Positions 52,025-60,242 of a stretch of DNA of 64,000 nt are shown one piece after another; position 1 is the stretch's first letter; each line of letters starts with the position of its first letter. Below the pieces are notes generated by a model. That model searched no databases and was not told the DNA's origin. It was given only the letters and a program-made list of their open reading frames with translations. Source of the stretch: JBFWRK01 sp050248955 (GTDB taxonomy: Bacteria; Actinomycetota; Acidimicrobiia; Acidimicrobiales; Ilumatobacteraceae); NCBI GenBank assembly GCA_050248955.1, contig JBFWRK010000008.1, positions 1-64,000 on the forward strand. The letters run 5' to 3'. The translations under genes and the position numbers were made by a program.

Positions 52025-52878
52025 CCGCGCTGCACGTGGTCGAGCCGGGACCGCTGACGCTCGTCGAGGATCTCGGGCGGCCCGGGCTCGCGGCGCAGGG
52101 TGTCGGCCGGTCGGGTGCCGCCGACGTGGGCGCGCACGCCCTGGCGCAACGGTTGTGCGGCAACGATCCGAGCGCGGCTGGTCTGGAGGTGCTCGTCGGT
52201 GGTCTGGTGCTGCGCACCGGCTCGTCGCTCGTCCTCGCGGTCACCGGCGCCCGGGTGGGACTGCTCGTCGACGGCGTTCCTCGTGGCACCGACCACGCGC
52301 TGCACGTGGACGCCGGCGTCGAGGTCCGGCTCACCCCGGCCACGATCGGCGTGCGCGCCTACGTCGCCGTGCGGGGTGGGATCGCCGTCCCCCCGGTGCT
52401 CGGCAGCCGTTCGCGTGACACGCTCGGCGGCATCGGTCCGCCGCCACTGCAGGCCGGCGACGCGCTCCCGGTCGGTGATCTCGGGCGCGACGAGGCGTGG
52501 CTCGAGCCGGTTCCGGTGGTGCCGCCGGCGGACGAGCTCACGCTCCACCTCGCTCCGGGACCCCATGACGACGTCCTCGGCGGCGACGGATGGGATCAGC
52601 TCCGACAGGTGGTGTGGCGCGTCGATCCCCGCAGCGACCGCATCGGCGTCCGCCTCGCCGGCCCCGCGCTCCCTGTCCGCGCGGTCGATCTGCCGAGCCT
52701 CCCGGTGGTGCCCGGCTGCGTGCAGCTGCCGGGGGACGGCCGGCCGGTGATCCTCGGTCCCGACGCCGGTGTCACGGGTGGTTATCCGGTTCTCGGCGTG
52801 CTCGACCAGGCGGGCCTCGACGCCCTCATGCAGGCCCGCCCCGGCGCCGCCCTTCGGCTGCGCCCACGCGGGAGGTAG
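52021..52878 (+). CDS. pxpC: 5-oxoprolinase subunit PxpC (KipA family)
   Basis: This 285-residue protein is an allophanate hydrolase subunit 2/KipA-type domain: GPLTLVEDLGRPGLAAQGVGRSGAAD at the start, YVAVRGGI in the middle and GYPVLGVLDQAGLD near the end. It completes the PxpABC complex. The GTG start overlaps the pxpB stop by four bases. The PadR gene begins 88 bases further on and has its own promoter. Confidence 0.92.
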   Translation: MTALHVVEPGPLTLVEDLGRPGLAAQGVGRSGAADVGAHALAQRLCGNDPSAAGLEVLVGGLVLRTGSSLVLAVTGARVGLLVDGVPRGTDHALHVDAGVEVRLTPATIGVRAYVAVRGGIAVPPVLGSRSRDTLGGIGPPPLQAGDALPVGDLGRDEAWLEPVPVVPPADELTLHLAPGPHDDVLGGDGWDQLRQVVWRVDPRSDRIGVRLAGPALPVRAVDLPSLPVVPGCVQLPGDGRPVILGPDAGVTGGYPVLGVLDQAGLDALMQARPGAALRLRPRGR

Positions 52879-52904
52879 CAGCCCTCATTCAGGCCTTGTG
52901 GCGG

Positions 52905-52949
52905 TTCACAGTGCCGAGTAGTGTACGCAGTATGATACGCAGCGAACAC
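52905..52949 (+). promoter_or_regulatory. PadR promoter with operator-like repeats
   Basis: TATGAT (52931-52936) is a good -10 about 30 bases before the GTG; TTCACA (52905-52910) is a weak -35 at long spacing. GTATGATAC (52930-52938) is a short palindrome, and TACGCAG is directly repeated at 52924 and 52936. These overlap the -10, so binding of PadR here would repress its own operon. Confidence 0.45.
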
Positions 52950-52966
52950 AGATCGTCGGGTGCACC

Positions 52967-53551
52967 GTGAGCGTGCGACATGCGCTGTTGGCCCTGCTGA
53001 GCGAGGGTCCCAAGTACGGACTCCAGCTCGGTCAAGAGTTCGAGGACCGCACCGGCGAGGTGTGGCCGCTCAACATGGGTCAGGTGTACTCGACGTTGCA
53101 GCGCCTCGAGCGCGACGGGCTCGTCGAGTCCGACGATGCCGCCGAGGAGGGCCCGCAGAAGGGTTATCGCATCACGGCCGACGGTGCGGTGGAGCTGGAC
53201 GGGTGGCTGCGCACGCCGCCCGACCTGTCCTCGCCCCCGCGCGACGAGCTCGTGATCAAGGTCCTCGTGGCGATGCGGCTGCCGGAGATCGACGTCGCGG
53301 AGCTGATCCAGGCGCACCGCCGGTACCTCGTCGAGACGATGCAGGACTACACCCGGCTCAAGGAGGACGCCGACGAGCACGACATCGGTCTGCTGCTCGT
53401 CGCCGACGCCGAGATCTACCGGCTCGATGCCGTCATCCGCTGGCTCGACGCGGCCGACGCCCGCATCAAGCGCCTTCCGACGCCGCAGGCGACGGCGTGG
53501 CCGGCACCGACCTGGAAGCGGCCGCGGCGGCGGGTGGGGGCACGGCGGTGA
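52967..53551 (+). CDS. PadR-family transcriptional regulator
   Basis: The N-terminal winged helix matches PadR: RHALLALLSEGPKYGLQLGQEFE, then GQVYSTLQRLERDGLVES and GYRITADGAVEL. The C-terminal helices mediate dimerisation. It sits 43 bases before an ABC exporter that would be its target, a frequent arrangement in which PadR senses the exported compound. The GTG at 52967 fits the HTH start; no strong ribosome-binding site is apparent. Confidence 0.9.
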   Translation: MSVRHALLALLSEGPKYGLQLGQEFEDRTGEVWPLNMGQVYSTLQRLERDGLVESDDAAEEGPQKGYRITADGAVELDGWLRTPPDLSSPPRDELVIKVLVAMRLPEIDVAELIQAHRRYLVETMQDYTRLKEDADEHDIGLLLVADAEIYRLDAVIRWLDAADARIKRLPTPQATAWPAPTWKRPRRRVGARR

Positions 53552-53594
53552 GCGAGCGCAGCGAGTTGTCCCGAGCGGCCGAGAGCGCAGAGCA

Positions 53595-54317
53595 ATGAGC
53601 GGCGCCCTCGAGCTCCGTGGCGTGTCGAAGTCGTACGGCGAGGGTCCGGCGCTCGTCGAGGCGCTCCGCGAGGTGTCGCTCGTGGTCGGTGCCGGCGAGC
53701 TGGTCGCGATCATGGGTCCGAGCGGGTCGGGGAAGAGCACGATGCTCACCATCGCCGGCACGCTCGAAGAGGCGACGAGCGGCGAGGTGCGCATCGACGG
53801 CGTCGACGTCGCGGGCATGTCGCGCAACGACCGGGCTCGCCTGCGGCGTCGATCGATCGGTTACGTGTTCCAGGACTTCAACCTGCTGGCCGGGCTGACC
53901 GCGGCGGAGAACGTGTCCTTGCCGCTCGAGCTCGACGGCACACGGGCCAGAGCGGCGCGCAAGGTGGCGATCACCGCGCTCGAGGAGCTCGGCCTCGCCG
54001 ATCGCGCCGATCACTACCCCGACGAGCTGTCGGGCGGCGAGCGCCAGCGCGTCGCGATCGCCCGTGCCGTCGTCGGAGAACGCCGGCTGCTGCTCGCCGA
54101 CGAACCGACGGGTGCGCTCGACTCGGTCAACGGAGAGGGCGTGATGCGGCTCGTACGCGCCGCCTGCAAACGTGGTGTCGCCGGCGTGGTCGTGACCCAC
54201 GACGCTCAGTTGGCCTCGTGGGCGGACAGGGTCGTGTTCCTGCGCGACGGGCGGATGGTCGATCAGACCATGGCGGCTCCGGGACCCGAGTCGCTGCTCG
54301 CCCCGACGCGGCCATGA
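53595..54317 (+). CDS. ABC exporter ATP-binding protein (MacB/LolD type)
   Basis: The 240-residue ATPase has Walker A GPSGSGKST, signature LSGGERQR, Walker B LLLADEPTGALDS and switch VTHDAQLASWAD. VFQDFNLLAGLTAAENVSLPLEL is typical of the MacB/LolD/FtsE-like group, which works with FtsX-type permeases. The stop overlaps the permease start (ATGA). Export of an antimicrobial, lipoprotein or envelope component is possible; the substrate is unknown. Confidence 0.9.
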   Translation: MSGALELRGVSKSYGEGPALVEALREVSLVVGAGELVAIMGPSGSGKSTMLTIAGTLEEATSGEVRIDGVDVAGMSRNDRARLRRRSIGYVFQDFNLLAGLTAAENVSLPLELDGTRARAARKVAITALEELGLADRADHYPDELSGGERQRVAIARAVVGERRLLLADEPTGALDSVNGEGVMRLVRAACKRGVAGVVVTHDAQLASWADRVVFLRDGRMVDQTMAAPGPESLLAPTRP

Positions 54318-56791
54318 GCACCGCCGTCGCCGCTGTGGCGGCCGGTCACCGCGCTGGCGACGGTGGGAGGCCCGCGCGCCGGGCCATCGTCCGTTGGGCG
54401 TGGCGGATGTTCCGGCGAGAGTGGCGCCAGCAGGCACTCGTGCTCGGGCTGCTCACCGTTGCCATCGCCGCGACGATCGGCTTCTCGGCGGCTGCCTACA
54501 ACATCGCCCCGCAGGCCGACAACGCCGAGTTCGGCACCGCAACCGCCTACTTCCTGATGCGCGAGCCGTCACCGGAGTCGCTGCAGAGCACGCTCGCCGC
54601 CGCCCAGGACTGGTTCGGCGAGATCGACGCCGTCGCCCGCCGGGAGGTCGCCGTGCCCGGGTCGACCGAGACGGTCGACTACCGCGACCAGGATCCCGAC
54701 GGGCCCTTCAGCACCCCGATGCTGGCACTGCGCGACGGGCGCTATCCGGTCGCCAGCAGCGAGGTGGCGGTGACCGACGGCGTGGCCGAGGGCTTCGGGC
54801 TCGGGCTCGGCAGCTCGTTCGACCTCGACGGCACGGCCCGCGTCGTCGTCGGCATCGTCGAGAGCCCGAGCGACCTCGACGACGAGTTCGTCCTCGTCGC
54901 CCCCGCGACGGAGGCGTCACCGACGACGGTGACGATCCTTGTGGACGCCGGCGACGAGCGCGTCGGATCGTTCCGCGCTCCCGACTACCCGGACCGGACC
55001 GTGTCGATGCGAGGGAGCGAACCGATCGCCGTGTTCGCCGCAGTGACCGTGCTCGCGGTGGCCGCGATCGCACTCGTGCTCGTGGCGCTCGTTGCCGCGG
55101 CGAGCTTCGTGGTCGTCGCACAGCGTCGTCTCCGCCAGCTCGGCATGCTCGGCGCGATCGGGGCGACCGAGCGCCACCTGCGTCTCGTGATGGTCGCCAA
55201 TGGCGCCGTGCTCGGCGCTGCCGGCGCAACGTTCGGTGCGGTCATCGGCCTCGTCTCATGGGTGCTGCTCGCGCCGAGCGTCGAAACTGCCGTCGCCCAC
55301 CGCATCGATCCGCTCGCCGTCCCATGGTGGCTGATCGGCGCCGGCATCGCGCTGGCGATCGTGGCGGCGACCGCCGCTGCTGCCTGGCCGGCCCGTGCCG
55401 TCGCCCGCATCCCGGCTGTCTCGGCACTGTCCGGGCGCCCACCGCGACCGGTCCCGGTGCATCGGTCCGCCCTCCTCGCTGCCGCTCTGGTGGTCGGTGG
55501 CGTCGCCGCCCTCACGACGGCGGGCGAGCTCGCCGGCGAGCGTGCCGTGCACTGGGGCAACGTGCTGCAGGTCGGTGCCGGCATCGTCGCCGTCGTCCTC
55601 GGCGTGCTGCTCGTCTGCCCCTTGGCGATCCGGGTGCTCGCGCGCGCCGGCGCTCGACTGCCGGTCACGTGGCGCCTCCCGTTGCGCGACCTCGCTCGCT
55701 ACCAGGCCCGCTCGGGCGCCGCCCTCGCCGCTGTCACGTTGGTGCTCGGCATCCCGGTGGCCATCGCCGCCATCGCCGTCGGCGCCCGACCGGATGCCGC
55801 GACCGGCAACCTGTCCGACCATCAACTGATCGTCCGGGTCGCCGACGTCGACGGTCCGTTCGTGCCCGACGCGGCTGATGTCGGCGGCGCTCAGACCGTT
55901 GTCGATCGACTGGTCGGAGCGCTCGACGACGTCGCGGTGACCTCGCCGGAGGTCGCGATCGATCCGACCACCGTGCCGATGCCCGGTTTCGTCGGGCGGG
56001 AAGCGATGACGCTCAGTGAACCCGTCGAGGACGGCTGGACGATCGTCAGCCTGCTCTACGTCGCGACCCCCGAGCTCCTCGCTCCCTACGGTGTCGAGCT
56101 CGACGGTGCCGCGGCCGAGGTCTTCACGACGGCGGAGTCCGCCGAGCTCGCGTTGCTCGGGCCGATCAGGCAGGGCGAGTCCCGTGAGCCCGAGGACGTC
56201 TCGGACGCAGTGCGGCTCGACGCCGGTCACTCGTCGCTGCCGGGGTCGTTCATCACACCGGACGGCGCTGCCGCCCGGGGATGGGTAGCCGTGCCATCGG
56301 GTCGCTGGCTCGTCGAGTCGGTCGAACCGTTCACCACTGAACAGCTGCGGGCGGCACGCGAGATCGCCGCCGGGGTCAGCCTGCAGATCGAGACACGCGA
56401 CAGCAAAGAAGGCCTCACCGCGCTCGGCAACGGGGCAACGGGCGTCGGCATCGCGCTCGCGCTCGGCGTCCTCGTCCTGACGGTCGGCCTCATCCGCGGC
56501 GAGGCGGTCGGCGACGTGCGGACCCTCACCGCCACCGGTGCGACGAGCATCGCCCGGCGCAACCTCACTGCTGCCACGGCCGGTGGGCTCGCCGTGTGCG
56601 GCGTCGTCCTCGGCACGGTCGGCGCCTGCGTCGCGCTCGTCGCCGGTTACCGCAACACCGGCGACCTCACCCCGGTTCCCGTCAGCCAGCTCGCCGCGAT
56701 CGTCGTCGGCACCCCGATCGCCGCAGCCGTCGCCGGTTGGCTGTTCGCCGGTCGGGAGCCCGCCATGGTGGCTCGGCAACCGATCGACTGA
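54314..56791 (+). CDS. FtsX-like/MacB-type ABC permease, large two-module form
   Basis: An N-terminal transmembrane helix is followed by a periplasmic-type region and two FtsX modules. The first has helices around residues 240-360 with ARAVARIPAVSALSGRPPRP after them, and the second ends with RTLTATGATSIARRNLTAATAGG and GREPAMVARQPID. At 825 residues it is the large form with about ten helices. It forms the membrane part of the exporter with the overlapping ATPase gene; PadR probably controls both. Confidence 0.85.
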   Translation: MSTAVAAVAAGHRAGDGGRPARRAIVRWAWRMFRREWRQQALVLGLLTVAIAATIGFSAAAYNIAPQADNAEFGTATAYFLMREPSPESLQSTLAAAQDWFGEIDAVARREVAVPGSTETVDYRDQDPDGPFSTPMLALRDGRYPVASSEVAVTDGVAEGFGLGLGSSFDLDGTARVVVGIVESPSDLDDEFVLVAPATEASPTTVTILVDAGDERVGSFRAPDYPDRTVSMRGSEPIAVFAAVTVLAVAAIALVLVALVAAASFVVVAQRRLRQLGMLGAIGATERHLRLVMVANGAVLGAAGATFGAVIGLVSWVLLAPSVETAVAHRIDPLAVPWWLIGAGIALAIVAATAAAAWPARAVARIPAVSALSGRPPRPVPVHRSALLAAALVVGGVAALTTAGELAGERAVHWGNVLQVGAGIVAVVLGVLLVCPLAIRVLARAGARLPVTWRLPLRDLARYQARSGAALAAVTLVLGIPVAIAAIAVGARPDAATGNLSDHQLIVRVADVDGPFVPDAADVGGAQTVVDRLVGALDDVAVTSPEVAIDPTTVPMPGFVGREAMTLSEPVEDGWTIVSLLYVATPELLAPYGVELDGAAAEVFTTAESAELALLGPIRQGESREPEDVSDAVRLDAGHSSLPGSFITPDGAAARGWVAVPSGRWLVESVEPFTTEQLRAAREIAAGVSLQIETRDSKEGLTALGNGATGVGIALALGVLVLTVGLIRGEAVGDVRTLTATGATSIARRNLTAATAGGLAVCGVVLGTVGACVALVAGYRNTGDLTPVPVSQLAAIVVGTPIAAAVAGWLFAGREPAMVARQPID

Positions 56792-56810
56792 TCCGTGGTG
56801 GCCCGCCGTC

Positions 56811-56844
56811 GAACGGCCGATTCATGGGGCCGTTCACCGAACGG
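56811..56844. terminator. Paired alternative hairpins between permease and tRNA genes
   Basis: GAACGGCC (56811-56818) can pair with GGCCGTTC (56828-56835). CCGTTC (56830-56835) can instead pair with GAACGG (56839-56844). The two stems share 56830-56835, so only one forms at a time; the first would end the + strand transcript and the second the tRNA transcript. There is no U run. Confidence 0.55.
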
Positions 56845-56860
56845 GAACTGCTGCAACTGG

Positions 56861-56933
56861 AGCCCAGAGTGGGAATCGAACCCACGACCTGCTCATTACG
56901 AGTGAGCTGCTCTACCGACTGAGCCATCTGGGC
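56861..56933 (-). tRNA. tRNA-Thr (anticodon CGT)
   Basis: The 73-base cloverleaf is complete on the minus strand: acceptor GCCCAGA with TCTGGGC, D stem GCTC/GAGC, anticodon stem GCTCA/TGAGC around the loop CTCGTAA, and T arm GTGGG TTCGATT CCCAC. The anticodon CGT reads ACG (Thr). The discriminator is T, and CCA follows directly in the DNA at 56860-56858. TAGACT (56950 down to 56945) is a likely -10. Confidence 0.95.
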
Positions 56934-57065
56934 GGCGAACGGCGAGTCTAGCGACGAGGGCGCGCTCCGGCACTGCGGCTATCGACCGCGTCGCGTGGAC
57001 GTGTGTGCTGGAGCGCCGTGGGGCCGCACGGCGACATCCCGCACGAGGCGCGATACTCGCCGTCC

Positions 57066-57962
57066 ATGGGAACGCGGGGGCGGCGTGCGTCGTTCGTGAT
57101 CGTGGGCGCGGCGTACATCGCAGCGGTCGGCGCGTTCGTGCTCACGGTCTCGGTGCTCGGGCGGGAGAGCTCGTGGTGGTCGATGTCGGCGGGATTCGTG
57201 GTCTCGACCACGTTGCTCTACGTCGTGAGCCAGCTGGTCGGCAACGGCAGCACCTTCGATCCGTGGTGGAGCGTCATGCCACCCGTGGCCGCGATCTGGC
57301 TGATGGTCGGCAACGATCAGGTCGACCTGACGCGGCGCTGGCTCGTCGTCGGCTGCGTCGTGCTGTGGGGCGTGCGGCTCACCGCGAACTGGGCGGCATC
57401 GTGGCCGGGACTCCATCACGAGGATTGGCGCTACGTCGAGCTGTACGGAGCGGGGCGGATGCCGCGGTGGCTCGTCAGCCTGCTCGGCGTCCACCTCGTT
57501 CCGACGATCATCGTCGCCCTCGCCTGCCTGCCCCTGGTCGCTGCGCTCACGAGCGTGAGCGAAGCCTTCGGCCCGCTGGACATCGTCGCGACGGTCTTCA
57601 CACTGTCCGCGATCACGCTCGAGCTCGCCGCCGACAACCAGCTCCGTCGGTTCAACCGCGCGAAGCAGGTCGGCGACGTGCTCGACACGGGGCTGTGGGC
57701 ACGGTCGCGCCATCCGAACTACCTCGGCGAGATCGGGTTCTGGTGGGGCCTGTGGCTGTTCGCCCTCGCCGGCGGTGTCGATGCGGCCTGGACAGTCATC
57801 GGCCCGATCGAGATCACGGTCATGTTCGTCGCGGTCAGCATCCCGCTGAGCGAGCGGCGCAGTGCCGCCCGCCGGCTCGACTGGTTCGACTACGCCGAGC
57901 GGACGCCGACCCTGCTGCCGCGGCTCGTCGCCAGCGGGACCCGCTCCGCCGGACACCGCTGA
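57066..57962 (+). CDS. DUF1295 family membrane protein (steroid 5-alpha reductase-like)
   Basis: The 298-residue protein has about six helices and the C-terminal motif LWARSRHPNYLGEIGFWWGLWLF, typical of DUF1295/isoprenylcysteine methyltransferase-like and steroid 5-alpha-reductase-like proteins. Such enzymes act on lipid-like molecules in the membrane, but the substrate is unknown. The ATG at 57066 is chosen over the upstream GTG 57003 because hydrophobic sequence begins just after it. It converges on holB with 27 bases between the stops. Confidence 0.82.
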   Translation: MGTRGRRASFVIVGAAYIAAVGAFVLTVSVLGRESSWWSMSAGFVVSTTLLYVVSQLVGNGSTFDPWWSVMPPVAAIWLMVGNDQVDLTRRWLVVGCVVLWGVRLTANWAASWPGLHHEDWRYVELYGAGRMPRWLVSLLGVHLVPTIIVALACLPLVAALTSVSEAFGPLDIVATVFTLSAITLELAADNQLRRFNRAKQVGDVLDTGLWARSRHPNYLGEIGFWWGLWLFALAGGVDAAWTVIGPIEITVMFVAVSIPLSERRSAARRLDWFDYAERTPTLLPRLVASGTRSAGHR

Positions 57963-57989
57963 TCGGCCCGGACGTCGGGTGGGTGGCGG

Positions 57990-59096
57990 TCAGGGCGTGA
58001 GGGACGGCAGGCGGAGCAGCAGGGCTTGCAGCAGGAGCGCCTCGTTGGGGTTGCGCTCGAGTGCCTCGATCGCGTCATGCACGTGGACGACCGCCTGCGC
58101 GTGCGCCGCTCCGTGGTGACCCTCGGGCCGCCGCGCCGTCGGCCGCTCGGCCCGGCTCGCCGTGCTCGCCCCGGTGGTGAGCGCGTCGCGGTACGAGGCG
58201 GCGATCACGCCGAGGCCGGAGCGCAACTCGTCGACACGGTGCCGGCGTAGCTCGCGCTTGTGGCGGTCCTCGACGGTCTTGCGGCCGGAGCCGCGCTCGC
58301 CCATCTGCGACACCCGGGCCTCGAGCTCGGCGAGCTCGACCGCGTGGCGGTCCTTCAACGGGTCGGCGGCGGCGTCGATCAGCCCGAGCAGCTCGTCGAC
58401 CACCCGACCGACGGTCGCTCCGGTCCCGTCGAGGCGCGAGGCGACCCTGGCGAAGGCGTGCCGGCGCTCCGCGAGCTGCGGGTCTGAGGCGAGCAGGCGA
58501 GCGCGACCGAGGTTCCCGCCGGCGGCCGCAGCGGCCTCCCGAGCGGCAGCCGTAGGGACACCGCTCGATTCGAGGGCACCGACGATGTCGATCTCGGTCA
58601 ACGGCCGGAAGTCGACGCGTGCGCAGCGCGAGGCGATCGTCACGAGCTCCGGCGGGACCTGGTCGGCGAGGATCAGGAAGACCGTGCTCGGTGACGGTTC
58701 CTCGATCGTCTTGAGGAGCATCGCAGCGGCTGGCGGGGCCAGGAGGTGGAACTCCTCGAGGATCAGGACCTTGCGGCGTCCTTCCGTCGGCGCCATCGCA
58801 GCGAGCCGGACGACCTCGGTCGCCTGGTCGACCGTGATCGATGCGCCCACCCGCTGGATCTCGCGGACGTCGGGATGCTCACCGGCGAGTGCCAGGCGGG
58901 CGTCGCGTCCGTCCGGATCGCCGGTCGGGTCGACCAGCAACGCGGCGAACGCACGGGCTGCCGTGCGCTTGCCCGTCCCGGTCGGGCCGACGAAGAGGTA
59001 GGCGTGGACGGGTTCCGCGACCGATGCGCTCAGCAGCGCAATGACCGCCGACTGCCCGACCACGGCGTCGAAGAGTCGGGAGGCGCGGATGCTCAC
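57990..59096 (-). CDS. holB: DNA polymerase III delta-prime subunit
   Basis: The clamp-loader AAA+ domain has Walker A GPTGTGKRT, a Walker B-like VLILEEFHLL and the SRC motif (ASRCARVDF). The gene order, directly behind tmk with a GTGA overlap, is the usual one. Delta-prime is a subunit of the complex that loads the sliding clamp. The Cys4 zinc module found in many delta-prime proteins after Walker A is absent; only Asp/Gly-rich residues stand there. The C-terminal 130 residues form the helical collar. Confidence 0.88.
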   Translation of the reverse strand: MSIRASRLFDAVVGQSAVIALLSASVAEPVHAYLFVGPTGTGKRTAARAFAALLVDPTGDPDGRDARLALAGEHPDVREIQRVGASITVDQATEVVRLAAMAPTEGRRKVLILEEFHLLAPPAAAMLLKTIEEPSPSTVFLILADQVPPELVTIASRCARVDFRPLTEIDIVGALESSGVPTAAAREAAAAAGGNLGRARLLASDPQLAERRHAFARVASRLDGTGATVGRVVDELLGLIDAAADPLKDRHAVELAELEARVSQMGERGSGRKTVEDRHKRELRRHRVDELRSGLGVIAASYRDALTTGASTASRAERPTARRPEGHHGAAHAQAVVHVHDAIEALERNPNEALLLQALLLRLPSLTP

Positions 59097-59701
59097 AGCC
59101 CCAGCCGTTCGCGCACCGCGGTGCGGATCGCGGCGGCCACGTCGCTGTGGCTGCGGTTGGCATCGACGAGGACCCATCGCTCCGGGTCCTTCGCCGCCAT
59201 CTCGAGGAAGCCGGCGCGGACCCGATCGTGGAACTCGGCCGACTCGCGCTCGAACCGATCCAACTCGCGACGCTGCATGCGCGTGGCGAGCTGCTCGTTG
59301 GGCACGTCGAGCAGCAGCACGAGCTCCGGCCAGTGGCCGTCGAGTGCCCAGTCGTTGACCGACGAGACGACGTCGTACGGCAGCCCGCGCCCGTACGACT
59401 GGTATGCAAGCGACGAGTACACCGATCGATCGCTCACGACGTGACGCCCGGCGGCCAGGGCGGGGCCGACCACCTCGGCCATGTGCTGGGCCCGATCGGC
59501 GGCGATGAGGAGCGCCTCGGCCTTTGCCTCCAGGTGCGTGTGCGACGGGTCGTGCAGCACGTTGCGGATCAGCTTGCCGATCCCGGTGCCGCCTGTCTCG
59601 CGCGTGACCACGGCGCCGAGCTCCGCGCCGAGACGTGCGGCGTGGGTGGACTTCCCACACCCTTCGGACCCTTCGAGGACGATGTAGCGACCCGGCGTCA
59701 T
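59093..59701 (-). CDS. tmk: Thymidylate kinase
   Basis: P-loop GSEGCGKSTH, the DRSVYSSLAYQ segment and ELDRFERE in the lid region identify dTMP kinase, which makes dTDP for DNA synthesis. Length (202 residues) is usual. The common TREPGGT loop reads TRETGGT here, with Thr in place of Pro. It is the first gene of the tmk-holB operon and is divergent from the phosphoesterase gene. Confidence 0.92.
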   Translation of the reverse strand: MTPGRYIVLEGSEGCGKSTHAARLGAELGAVVTRETGGTGIGKLIRNVLHDPSHTHLEAKAEALLIAADRAQHMAEVVGPALAAGRHVVSDRSVYSSLAYQSYGRGLPYDVVSSVNDWALDGHWPELVLLLDVPNEQLATRMQRRELDRFERESAEFHDRVRAGFLEMAAKDPERWVLVDANRSHSDVAAAIRTAVRERLGL

Positions 59702-59734
59702 GGCACGGGCGACGCTACCGGGCGTCCGCCGCGG

Positions 59735-59740
59735 CACACT
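59735..59740 (+). promoter_or_regulatory. -10 hexamer CACACT of the phosphoesterase gene
   Basis: CACACT is followed by seven bases and the GTG at 59748. It deviates from TAnnnT in the first base but keeps the spacing seen in other leaderless genes. Confidence 0.35.
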
Positions 59741-59747
59741 GGGATCC

Positions 59748-60242
59748 GTGCGACTCCTCGTGCTCGCCGACACCCACATCCGGGACGGGTCCGCCCGTGA
59801 CCTGCCGGCGATGGTGTGGGACCTGGCCGCCGCGGCGGACGTGATCCTGCACGGCGGCGACGTGATCGGGTGGACGCTGCTGACCCGGCTCAGCTCGATC
59901 GCGCCGACGTACGCCGTGCTCGGCAACAACGACCACGAGCTCGCCGGCGTGGTGCCCGAGCAGCGCGTCGTCGAGCTCGACGGGGTGCAGATCGGCATGA
60001 CCCACGACAGCGGGCCACGCGCCAGGCGGGCGGAACGGTTGCACCGGTGGTTTCCCGGGTGCGCAGTGGTCGTGTTCGGGCACAGCCACGAGCCGTGCGA
60101 CGAGCTCGGTGTCGATGGCCAGCGGCTCTTCAACCCGGGCTCCGCGATCGAGCGCCGCCGCCAGGTTCATCACACCGTCGGCCTGCTCGAGATCGCCGAC
60201 GGCGTAGTGGTCGACCACGAGATCCGCATCGTCCACCCCTGA
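59748..60242 (+). CDS. YfcE/MJ0936-type metallophosphoesterase
   Basis: The metal ligands of the calcineurin-like fold are visible in order: LADTHI, HGGDV, GNNDHE, HD in MTHDSGP and GHSHEP. This matches the small bacterial YfcE/MJ0936 phosphodiesterases that act on bis-p-nitrophenyl phosphate in vitro; their natural substrate is unclear. The GTG at 59748 is favoured because the longer frame to 59700 would start inside the tmk control region. Confidence 0.87.
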   Translation: MRLLVLADTHIRDGSARDLPAMVWDLAAAADVILHGGDVIGWTLLTRLSSIAPTYAVLGNNDHELAGVVPEQRVVELDGVQIGMTHDSGPRARRAERLHRWFPGCAVVVFGHSHEPCDELGVDGQRLFNPGSAIERRRQVHHTVGLLEIADGVVVDHEIRIVHP

